Source: Trebonia sp. (lineage in GTDB: Bacteria > Actinomycetota > Actinomycetes > Streptosporangiales > Streptosporangiaceae). Taken from it: DNA of 11,898 bases. The stretch covers positions 1-11,898 of the forward strand of contig JASHXJ010000460.1 of the NCBI GenBank assembly GCA_030043595.1, given 5' to 3'. A program made the translations under genes and the position numbers. Positions 5,059 through 11,391 of the stretch are shown piece after piece. Each line of letters starts with the position of its first letter. Positions within the stretch are counted from its first letter, which is position 1. The notes under the pieces were generated by a model. It was not told the origin of the DNA. It made no database searches and worked only from the letters and a program-made list of their open reading frames with translations.

Positions 5059-7911
5059 TTGTCCGCAGATGTGCCTGTTTTCGCGGCTCGCCACATCGGG
5101 CCCTCGCCTGAGGACCAGCGGGCGATGCTCGCCAGGCTGGGCTACTCCTCCCTCGAGGAGCTGCTGACAGCCGCGCTCCCGGCCGGCACGCAGGCCCCGG
5201 CGTCGTTGTCCGCGCTCCCGGAGCCGCGGACCGAGCAGCAGACGCTCGCCGAGCTTCGCCGCATCGCGAACCGCAACACCGTGCGGGTGTCCATGATCGG
5301 CCTCGGCTACTACGACACGATCACCCCGGCGGTGATCCGGCGTAACGTGCTTGAGGACCCCGCCTGGTACACCGCGTACACGCCGTACCAGCCGGAGATC
5401 TCGCAGGGCCGCCTGGAGGCGCTGCTGAACTTCCAGACCATGGTCTCCGACCTGACCGGGCTGCCGGTCGCCAACGCGTCCCTGCTCGACGAGGCCTCCG
5501 CCGCCGCCGAGGCCATGACACTCGCCCGCCGGGCGGCCCCCGCCACCACGCCGGGTGCTGGCACCGTGTTCCTCGCCGACGCCGACTGCCTCCCGCAGAC
5601 GCTCGACGTGCTGCGCACACGCGCCGAACCCCTCGGTATCGACCTTCGCATCACCCCCGTTGGCCCCGGCACAGACTTCGGTGACGCCTTTGGCGTTCTG
5701 CTGCAGTATCCCGGCGCGTCCGGAGAAGTCCGCGACCTCACCCCGGTCATCGAGGCCGCCCACGCCGCTAAGGCCACGGTAGCGGTGGCCGCCGACATCC
5801 TGGCGCTGACGCTGCTCAAGCCGCCCGGCGAGATGGGCGCCGACATCGCGGTCGGCTCCACCCAGCGGTTCGGCGTGCCCATGTTCTACGGCGGCCCGCA
5901 TGCCGCCTACATGGCCGTCCGCGACGATCTCAAGCGCCAGCTGCCTGGCCGCCTGGTCGGCGTCTCCGTGGACGCCGACGGAAATCCCGCCTACCGCCTC
6001 GCACTGCAGGCGCGTGAGCAGCACATCCGCCGCGAGCGCGCCACCAGCAACATCTGCACCGCGCAGGTCCTGCTCGCCGTCGTCGCGGGCATGTACGCCT
6101 GCTACCACGGCCCGGACGGCCTGGCGGCGATCGCGCAGCGGGCGCACCGGAGCGCCGCCACCCTCGCCGCCACCTTGCGCGGCTACGGGCTCGCCACGGG
6201 CAGTGGCGCCTGTTTCGACACCATCCGGGTCCTGCTTGACGGGCCCTCCGAGGCGGCAGCGGCGCTACGGCGGGCCAGGGAGGCCGGCTACAACCTGTAC
6301 GACGCCGGCGGCGGCGTGGTCCAGGTGGCCTGCGACGAGACAACCACCCCCGAGCACCTGCGCGACGTGGTCGCCGCCCTCGTCGGCGCGTCCATGGTCG
6401 GCACGGGCCTGGACGCCAGCGACGTCGGACTTGCCGCGGTCCCTGACGACACGCTGCCGGCCGGCCTGGTGCGGACCTCCAAGTTCCTCACCCACCCGGT
6501 CTTCAGCGAGCACCGCAGCGAGACCGCGATGCTGCGCTACCTGCGCCGGCTGTCCGACCTTGACCTGGCACTCGACCGGTCGATGATCCCGCTCGGCTCG
6601 TGCACGATGAAGCTGAACGCGACGGCCGAGATGGAAGCGGTCACCTGGCAGGGATTCGCCGGGCTGCACCCCTTCGCGCCCGCCGCGGACGCCGCGGGCT
6701 ACGCCGAGATGATCGGTTCCCTGGAGCGGTGGCTGTGCGCGGTGACCGGCTACGATGCCTGCTCCGTCCAGCCGAACGCCGGCTCGCAAGGCGAGCTCGC
6801 CGGCCTGCTGGCGATCCGCGCCTACCATGCGTCGCGCGGCGACGCCGAGCGCGACGTCTGCCTCATCCCCGAGTCGGCGCACGGCACGAACGCCGCGAGC
6901 GCCGTGCTCGCCGGGCTGCGGGTCGTCGTCGTGCGCTGTGGCGACGACGGGGCGATCGCGCTGCCCGAGCTGCGCGCGGCGCTCGGCGCGCACGCCGGCC
7001 GGGTCGCCGCGATCATGCTGACGTACCCGTCCACGAACGGCGTCTACGAGACCACGATCAGCCATGTCTGCGACCTCGTGCACCAGGCTGGCGGGCAGGT
7101 CTACATCGACGGTGCCAACCTGAACGCCCTGGCCGGGCTCGCGTCGCCCGCGCTGCTGGGCGGGGATGTGTCTCACCTGAACCTGCACAAGACGTTCTGC
7201 ATCCCGCACGGCGGCGGCGGCCCCGGCGTCGGCCCTGTCGCCGCCCGCGGCCACCTGGCCGGGTTCCTGCCCGGCGCGTCCCGGCCGGTCACAGCGGCCC
7301 GCTACGGCTCGGCGGGCGTCCTGCCTATCTCGTGGGCGTACATCGCCATGATGGGCGCCGCCGGGCTGCGCCGGGCGACGCAGGTCGCCGTGCTTTCCGC
7401 GAACTACATCGCCCGCCGGCTCGCGCCGCACTACCCGGTGCTGCACACGGGCCGGGGCGGTCTGGTCGCCCATGAGTGCATCGTCGACCTGCGCAAGCTG
7501 CCCGGCGGGGTCACCGTCGAGGACGTGGCCAAGCGCCTGATCGATTACGGCTTCCACGCGCCGACCATGTCGTTCCCCGTGGCAGGGACCCTCATGATCG
7601 AGCCGACCGAGAGCGAGAGCCTGGCCGAGATCGACCAGTTCTGTGACGCGATGATCTCGATCAGGACCGAGATCGACAAGGTCGCCTCTGGCGACTACGA
7701 CCCCGTCGACAACCCGCTGAAGAACGCGCCGCACACCGCGCGGATGCTGATCGTGGGGGAGTGGAAGCACCCGTACACGACCGCCGAAGGCGGCTACCCC
7801 GCCGGGGTGACGCGGCGCGCGAAGTACTGGCCGCCGGTGCGCCGCATCGACCAGGCGTACGGCGACCGCCACCTGGTGTGCGCCTGCCCGCCGCCTGAGG
7901 CCTTCGCGTGA
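5059..7911 (+). CDS. gcvP: Glycine dehydrogenase (aminomethyl-transferring), P-protein of glycine cleavage
   Basis: A cytoplasmic PLP enzyme of 950 residues, the usual length for the fused (alpha plus beta) single-chain P-protein. It decarboxylates glycine and passes the aminomethyl group to the lipoyl arm of GcvH. The N-terminal half (about 1-445) has RHIGPSPEDQRAML and VGSTQRFGVPMFYGGPHAAY. The C-terminal half has LGSCTMKLNA, VQPNAGSQGELAGLLA, IPESAHGTNAASAV and NLHKTFCIPHGGGGPGVGP. K711 (7189-7191) in NLHKTF is the PLP-binding lysine. I use the TTG at 5059, 4 bases after GGAGG; it gives the expected N-terminus. GTG 5071 is an alternative but would lie 16 bases away. gcvT and gcvH are not in the window, so the H and T proteins must be encoded elsewhere. 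Expression is controlled by the riboswitch just upstream. Nothing looks degenerate. Confidence 0.96.
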   Translation: MSADVPVFAARHIGPSPEDQRAMLARLGYSSLEELLTAALPAGTQAPASLSALPEPRTEQQTLAELRRIANRNTVRVSMIGLGYYDTITPAVIRRNVLEDPAWYTAYTPYQPEISQGRLEALLNFQTMVSDLTGLPVANASLLDEASAAAEAMTLARRAAPATTPGAGTVFLADADCLPQTLDVLRTRAEPLGIDLRITPVGPGTDFGDAFGVLLQYPGASGEVRDLTPVIEAAHAAKATVAVAADILALTLLKPPGEMGADIAVGSTQRFGVPMFYGGPHAAYMAVRDDLKRQLPGRLVGVSVDADGNPAYRLALQAREQHIRRERATSNICTAQVLLAVVAGMYACYHGPDGLAAIAQRAHRSAATLAATLRGYGLATGSGACFDTIRVLLDGPSEAAAALRRAREAGYNLYDAGGGVVQVACDETTTPEHLRDVVAALVGASMVGTGLDASDVGLAAVPDDTLPAGLVRTSKFLTHPVFSEHRSETAMLRYLRRLSDLDLALDRSMIPLGSCTMKLNATAEMEAVTWQGFAGLHPFAPAADAAGYAEMIGSLERWLCAVTGYDACSVQPNAGSQGELAGLLAIRAYHASRGDAERDVCLIPESAHGTNAASAVLAGLRVVVVRCGDDGAIALPELRAALGAHAGRVAAIMLTYPSTNGVYETTISHVCDLVHQAGGQVYIDGANLNALAGLASPALLGGDVSHLNLHKTFCIPHGGGGPGVGPVAARGHLAGFLPGASRPVTAARYGSAGVLPISWAYIAMMGAAGLRRATQVAVLSANYIARRLAPHYPVLHTGRGGLVAHECIVDLRKLPGGVTVEDVAKRLIDYGFHAPTMSFPVAGTLMIEPTESESLAEIDQFCDAMISIRTEIDKVASGDYDPVDNPLKNAPHTARMLIVGEWKHPYTTAEGGYPAGVTRRAKYWPPVRRIDQAYGDRHLVCACPPPEAFA

Positions 7912-7923
7912 GCGCCTCGCGTG

Positions 7924-7944
7924 AACGCGCTGCGTAAGCGCGTT
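7924..7944 (+). terminator. Terminator-like hairpin after gcvP
   Basis: AACGCGCT (7924-7931) and AGCGCGTT (7937-7944) form a perfect 8-bp stem with a 5-base loop, 12 bases past the gcvP stop. It is followed by ACGTTAAT, not a T-run. CGCGTTACG occurs twice here (7939-7947, 7953-7961). Confidence 0.5.
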
Positions 7945-8007
7945 ACGTTAATCGCGTTACGGCGCGGCGACCGGCGCGCTATGCTGATCGTTCATCCCCA
8001 CATGGGG

Positions 8008-8054
8008 GTGTGGCCGCGGTCCCCGCTGCTACACCAGCGGAGCCGCGGCCACAC
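8008..8054. terminator. Very stable hairpin in the convergent gap, probable bidirectional terminator
   Basis: GTGTGGCCGCGG (8008-8019) pairs perfectly with CCGCGGCCACAC (8043-8054). Inside, CCGCTG (8023-8028) pairs with CAGCGG (8035-8040) across a 6-base loop, giving about 18 pairs with one small internal bulge. It lies between gcvP (+) and the cupin gene (-), where a two-way terminator is expected. There is no T-run on either side, as is common in actinobacteria. A structured small RNA is the alternative. Confidence 0.6.
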
Positions 8055-8142
8055 TGCGGTGGGTCCGGCGGCTCGGGGGGAGAGAAGCCCCTGTGCGCCG
8101 CGGCGGAGGAGGACCCGCCGCACGCCTGCCGGTGCACCGCGT

Positions 8143-8164
8143 CCCCGCGAAAGCGGGCGCGGGG
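8143..8164 (-). terminator. Hairpin just after the cupin gene
   Basis: CCCGC (8144-8148), GAAA loop (8149-8152), GCGGG (8153-8157) on the + strand. Alternatively CCCCGCG (8143-8149) pairs with CGCGGGG (8158-8164). It lies 7 bases past the cupin stop, as read on the minus strand, and probably ends that transcript. Confidence 0.45.
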
Positions 8165-8170
8165 GCCTGG

Positions 8171-8677
8171 TTAATCGTGGACGGCGACCGGAAAGCTGAG
8201 CAGGCTGGCCAGGTGCCGTGGCAGTTCCACGACGACGACGTTGTCCGCTACGTCGGGATCGGTGCGGGCGACGACCGCTATCGCCATGACATCACCCTTG
8301 TTCACCGGCAGGTGCGGGGTTCCCGGCGGGATGTACATGAAGTCCCCGGCCCGCACCACGGTGCGCTTGACCAGCCCGGTGCCGTGCCAGACCTCGGTCT
8401 CGCCGCTCACGGCGTATACGGCGCTCTCGTGCCCCGCGTGGAAGTGCGGCATGCCGCGCGTGCCCGGCGGGATCATGACCAGGTGCAGGCACAGCGCCGT
8501 GGCGCCGGCCGACTGGCCGCTTACCCCGGACGTCAGGCTTACGCCTGTCCTGCTGTCGTAGCTCTGGGTCGAGCGGATGATCACGCAGTCACCGTGCGTG
8601 CGCAAGTCTGGGCGGGTTGGCGCGCGGCGCAGCCACTCGTCGACTTTGCTAACTCTCAGCATTTGTCCGTGTCCCAT
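8171..8677 (-). CDS. Small cupin-domain protein
   Basis: A protein of 168 residues with one cupin_2 beta-barrel at about 62-140. Motif 1 is GMPHFHAGHESAVYAVSGE with metal-ligand candidates H78, H80 and E84. Motif 2 is GDFMYIPPGTPHLPVN with H122. All four usual ligands are present, so it probably binds a divalent metal, but the cupin fold covers enzymes, storage and sensing, and the substrate is unknown. No signal peptide is visible, so it is probably cytoplasmic. The start at 8677 has no clear ribosome binding site. ATG 8662 (protein beginning MLRVSKVDEW) is an equally plausible start, which would shorten it by 5 residues. It is transcribed alone, opposite to gcvP, and follows the stress-protein gene by 289 bases on the same strand. 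A TCTGGCCAGA palindrome lies 13 bases upstream of the start. Confidence 0.82.
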   Translation of the reverse strand: MGHGQMLRVSKVDEWLRRAPTRPDLRTHGDCVIIRSTQSYDSRTGVSLTSGVSGQSAGATALCLHLVMIPPGTRGMPHFHAGHESAVYAVSGETEVWHGTGLVKRTVVRAGDFMYIPPGTPHLPVNKGDVMAIAVVARTDPDVADNVVVVELPRHLASLLSFPVAVHD

Positions 8678-8690
8678 CAGTGATGACTAC

Positions 8691-8700
8691 TCTGGCCAGA
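8691..8700. promoter_or_regulatory. Perfect 10-base palindrome before the cupin start
   Basis: TCTGGCCAGA lies 13 bases upstream of the cupin start codon, inside the expected leader. It could be an operator half or full site, but one short palindrome can occur by chance. Confidence 0.25.
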
Positions 8701-8918
8701 TTATTTCGTTACGTACACATATGAATACTTTCCGTGCAGGCATACCGACATAGCGCAACGGTAAGGAATAGCTGGCGGAGAAGTTATACGAACAGGCGTT
8801 AGTGCATCTCAGCGCCAAGATTCGCTACGGCCACCCAGCCACGTCCTAGCGAAATCTCTTTCCCGTCTCGCGAGTGCGCACGGCCAGAAGATTACGCTCT
8901 GCTACTTTTGCTACCTTT
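8701..8918. other. Gene-free, less GC-rich stretch upstream of the cupin gene
   Basis: This part of the 8678-8966 gap is visibly richer in A and T than the flanking genes. It contains palindromes such as TACGTA and CATATG but no open frame with a ribosome binding site and no clear paired -35/-10. It presumably holds the minus-strand promoter of the cupin gene. Confidence 0.4.
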
Positions 8919-8946
8919 GCGATGGCCGCGTGCTCGCGGCCATCGC
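8919..8946 (-). terminator. Hairpin terminator after the universal stress gene
   Basis: GCGATGGCCGC (8919-8929) and GCGGCCATCGC (8936-8946) form a perfect 11-bp stem with a 6-base loop. It begins 20 bases past the stress-protein stop as read on the minus strand. There is no U-tail on that strand; an A-rich stretch follows. It probably separates this gene from the cupin gene. Confidence 0.6.
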
Positions 8947-8966
8947 GCTCGGGCCGCTGCTCCCGT

Positions 8967-9404
8967 CTAGTGCCTGTCCTCGGCGGGGATGACCACGACC
9001 GGGCAGTACGCGTGATGCGTGAGCTGGGTGCTGACCGAGCCGAGCAGCAGGCGGGCGAAGCCCCCGGTGCCGCGCGAGCCCACCACGATCATGTCCGCGT
9101 CCTTGCTGGCACCGACCAGTTCCTCAGCGGGGATGCCGCTGCGCGCCTCGACGGTGACGCGCTCGGGCCGGCCCGCGCCGAGCAGTGCCAGCGCCTTCTC
9201 CGTCGCCTCCTGCGCTTCCTGACGCGCCCGCTCGGCGAACGTGCGGTCCTGCGGGTAGCTTGGCCCGCCCCAGTAGCCCGCAGACGTCCGGTAGACAGTG
9301 ATCACCCGCAGCGGCACCTGACGCACGGCGGCCTCCCGCACCGCCCACTCAAGGGCTCGCTGCGAATACGCCGAGCCGTCAATTCCGACGATGATTCCAG
9401 CCAT
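8967..9404 (-). CDS. Universal stress protein, UspA family (ATP-binding type)
   Basis: A single-domain UspA protein of 145 residues. It starts MAGIIVGIDGSAYSQRALEW with D9 at the usual nucleotide-contact position. It ends with IVVGSRGTGGFARLLLGSVS, which fits the ATP-binding pattern G-x2-G-x9-G-[ST] (G109, G112, G122, S123), then CPVVVIP. Such proteins bind ATP in the cytoplasm as dimers and help cells survive starvation, hypoxia or redox stress; the specific trigger here is unknown. I chose ATG 9404 because it begins the domain exactly and has GAGGGG (9415-9420) 10 bases upstream. In-frame ATGs at 9422 and 9443 would add a tail not seen in the family. It is divergent from the flavin/haem operon, sharing a 270-base gap with it, which may mean common redox control. 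Confidence 0.9.
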   Translation of the reverse strand: MAGIIVGIDGSAYSQRALEWAVREAAVRQVPLRVITVYRTSAGYWGGPSYPQDRTFAERARQEAQEATEKALALLGAGRPERVTVEARSGIPAEELVGASKDADMIVVGSRGTGGFARLLLGSVSTQLTHHAYCPVVVIPAEDRH

Positions 9405-9444
9405 TGCCCCGCATCCCCTCATGCTGTCCGCTTCTGCGGGCATT

Positions 9445-9462
9445 CTGGTATCCCTGGTATCC
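9445..9462. repeat. Tandem 9-base repeat in the divergent promoter region
   Basis: CTGGTATCC occurs twice back to back (9445-9453 and 9454-9462), 41 bases upstream of the stress-protein start. The repeat sits between two divergent genes, where a regulator binding direct repeats could act. I found no convincing -35/-10 pair in 9405-9674 on either strand. Confidence 0.4.
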
Positions 9463-9674
9463 TCCGAAATTCACGCTACGCACGACGATCCGCGGCATTC
9501 AGTGCCCATTGTCCTGACCGTTCGGCCCGGCCGTCCCGGCCGGCCCTGACCTTCGTCTGGTGAACCCAGCCCGACCCCCGTTCGTTCCCGTATCGGGGGC
9601 GGCCGACAGCATCGTCCCCGGTGGGCACGGGAATATCGACAAAGAGATACAAAGAGGGGAAGAGGGGAGGAGCG

Positions 9675-10982
9675 GTGGCCGCTGCCATCGGGCCGCGCGG
9701 CTTGCTGGCCGCCATCGCCGCGGGTGCCGCCGCCGTCCTCGTCCTCTGGTGGCACAGCACACTGAGCATCATCGGCCTCGGCGGCTGGCTGACCGGCGTG
9801 GGCGAGATCCTCGGCCTGCTGGCCGGCTACGGCGTGATCGTGCTCGTCCTGCTGATGGCGCGCGTCCCGCCCGTCGAGCGCGGGGTCGGCGCAGACCGGC
9901 TGGCCCGCTGGCACGCGACCGGCGGCCGGTGGGTGATCGCCCTGGTCAGCGGCCATGTGCTGGCGATCGTCTGGGGCTATGCGATCATGGCGCACACCAA
10001 CCCGGTGACCGAGACCGGCGCCCTGATCACCACCTATCCAGATGTGCTGATGGCGACCGTCGCCTGGTTCCTGCTGCTCGGCACCGCCCTGGTCTCCATG
10101 CGCGCGATCCGCAGGCGACTGCGCTACGAAACCTGGTACTACCTGCACTTGTACACGTACCTGGCGATCGCCCTCGCGTTCAGCCACCAGTTCGCGAACG
10201 GTGCCGCCTTCGCCGCCAGTCCGCCCGCGCGGTTCTGGTGGTCGTGCCTGTACCTGGCCGTGGCCGCGCTGGTGCTCTGGTACCGCCTCGTGGTGCCGGT
10301 CCGCGACTTCGTCCGGCACGGGTACCGGGTGGCCGGGGTGCGCGCGGAGACCCCGCGAGCCTTCTCGGTGTACATCAAGGGCGACCGCCTCAGCGAACTC
10401 GCAGCAGAACCAGGGCAGTTCTTCCGCTGGCGCTTCCTGGCCCGCGGGCTGTGGTGGCAGTCCCACCCGTACTCGCTGTCCGCGGCCGCCAGCGACGACC
10501 TCATGCGCATCACGGTGCGGGACGCCGGCGACCATGGCGCCGCGCTCAGCCGCCTCAAGCCGGGCACCCGGGTGATCGCCGAGGGACCGTTCGGCGCGTT
10601 CGTTCCCGGCAGCACCAGCCGGCCCGTCCTGCTGCTGGCCGGCGGCGTGGGCATCACCCCGCTGCGCGCGATCTTCGCGACGCTGTCCGGCAAGGTCACG
10701 CTGATCTACCGGGCGAGCACCTGGCAGGACGTCGTGTTCCAGTCCGAGCTCGACGCGATCGCGAAGGCGCGCGGCGCCACCGTGCACTACGTGGTCGGCA
10801 GCAGGACCGACCTCGGAGCCGACCCCCTGTCCGCGGACCGGTTGCGCGAGCTCGCCCCCGGCCTGCAGAAGATGGACGTCTACCTGTGCGGCCCGCCCGG
10901 CATGACCGGCAGCGCGGTCGCGGCGCTGACCGAGGCGGGCGTGCCGCGCCGGCGCATCCACAGCGAGTCTTTCGAGTTCTAG
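9675..10982 (+). CDS. Ferric-reductase-like membrane oxidoreductase (haem, FAD and NAD(P)H domains)
   Basis: A membrane protein of 435 residues. About six hydrophobic helices (roughly 9-29, 43-61, 84-105, 122-141, 155-173, 188-206) form a ferric reductase/NOX-type domain. Two helices carry paired histidines, H80/H94 and H158/H171, spaced like bis-haem ligands. The cytosolic half has an FAD-binding barrel with HPYSLS (264-269) and a nucleotide-binding domain with GGVGITP (323-329) and CGPPGM (405-410), ending in SFEF. It should move electrons from NAD(P)H through FAD and haem across the membrane; the final acceptor is inferred to be the downstream FMN protein. I chose GTG 9675 because GGGGAGGAG (9664-9672) lies just upstream. 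A GTG or ATG farther upstream (9621) would add an odd hydrophilic tail. The stop overlaps the ribosome binding site of the next gene, so the three genes form an operon. Confidence 0.87.
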   Translation: MAAAIGPRGLLAAIAAGAAAVLVLWWHSTLSIIGLGGWLTGVGEILGLLAGYGVIVLVLLMARVPPVERGVGADRLARWHATGGRWVIALVSGHVLAIVWGYAIMAHTNPVTETGALITTYPDVLMATVAWFLLLGTALVSMRAIRRRLRYETWYYLHLYTYLAIALAFSHQFANGAAFAASPPARFWWSCLYLAVAALVLWYRLVVPVRDFVRHGYRVAGVRAETPRAFSVYIKGDRLSELAAEPGQFFRWRFLARGLWWQSHPYSLSAAASDDLMRITVRDAGDHGAALSRLKPGTRVIAEGPFGAFVPGSTSRPVLLLAGGVGITPLRAIFATLSGKVTLIYRASTWQDVVFQSELDAIAKARGATVHYVVGSRTDLGADPLSADRLRELAPGLQKMDVYLCGPPGMTGSAVAALTEAGVPRRRIHSESFEF

Positions 10983-10986
10983 GAGA
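10981..10986 (+). promoter_or_regulatory. Ribosome binding site overlapping the upstream stop codon
   Basis: AGGAGA shares its first two bases with the TAG stop of the reductase gene (10980-10982) and ends 4 bases before ATG 10991. The arrangement suggests coupled translation of the membrane reductase and the FMN-binding protein. Confidence 0.6.
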
Positions 10987-10990
10987 AAGC

Positions 10991-11389
10991 ATGCGACGCG
11001 TGATCCTGGCCGTCATCGCGACGGTCGCCGGTCTCGTCGCGCTGCTGTCTTTCAAATCCCATTCTTCCGAACGAACCGTCGCGTCTCCCACCGCGACACC
11101 TACTCTGCTCCCGGGCGAGCGCGCGGTCACCGGACACGTCGCGCATACCGTCTACGGCCCTGTGCAGGTCCAGCTCGTGGTGAAAACCGGAAGGATCGTC
11201 AAGGTAAACATTCTCCAGCAGCCCGCGACCACCCAGATGGACCTGGAGATCGGCCAGTACGCGCTGCCCAGGCTGATCGGTGAGACGATCACCGCGCAAA
11301 GCGCCCGCATTGACACGGTTTCCGGTGCGACATATACCAGCGGAGGGTATATTCAGTCCCTGCAAAGTGCGCTGGATAACGGGGGCTGA
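10991..11389 (+). CDS. Membrane-anchored FMN-binding domain protein with a covalent flavinylation motif
   Basis: A protein of 132 residues. Residues 4-20 form one hydrophobic segment (VILAVIATVAGLVALLS) after two arginines, so it is an anchor or uncleaved signal placing the rest outside the membrane. Residues 22-45 are a Ser/Thr/Pro-rich linker. Residues 46-130 are an FMN_bind domain with GRIVKVNILQQP and IDTVSGATYTSGGY. D108 to T116 fits the ApbE recognition pattern Dxx[ST]GA[ST]xT, as in NqrC and RnfG. FMN would be joined by a phosphoester to T114. It should receive electrons from the membrane reductase upstream and pass them to an unknown external acceptor. ATG 10991 has AGGAG at the right distance. 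Codon use is less GC-biased than in the reductase (for example AAA, ATT, ACA), a mild contrast. The apbE gene starts 2 bases after its stop. Confidence 0.88.
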   Translation: MRRVILAVIATVAGLVALLSFKSHSSERTVASPTATPTLLPGERAVTGHVAHTVYGPVQVQLVVKTGRIVKVNILQQPATTQMDLEIGQYALPRLIGETITAQSARIDTVSGATYTSGGYIQSLQSALDNGG

Positions 11390-11391
11390 GC

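Noticed and set aside
4294..6147. Long minus-strand open frame opposite merR and gcvP
   Set aside because: It lies antisense to two well-identified genes and the riboswitch, and has Gly/Arg/His-rich composition typical of antisense frames in high-GC DNA.
6265..7872. Long minus-strand open frame opposite the 3' half of gcvP
   Set aside because: It has no recognisable domain and is a mirror of the strongly conserved gcvP coding sequence.
7921..8199. A possible small gene of 92 codons after gcvP
   Set aside because: It runs through two strong hairpins, is Arg-rich without a ribosome binding site, and overlaps the cupin 3' end.
8874..9563. Plus-strand open frame of 229 codons
   Set aside because: It is antisense to the universal stress gene, whose minus-strand product matches UspA from end to end.
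9471..10961. Long minus-strand open frame opposite the reductase gene
   Set aside because: The plus strand encodes a protein with clear haem, FAD and NAD motifs; the antisense product shows none.
9560..10990. A 609-codon open frame running into the FMN-binding gene
   Set aside because: Only the last 132 codons (from 10991) match a family. Upstream it overlaps the reductase in another frame and translates to Arg/Pro/Ala-rich nonsense.
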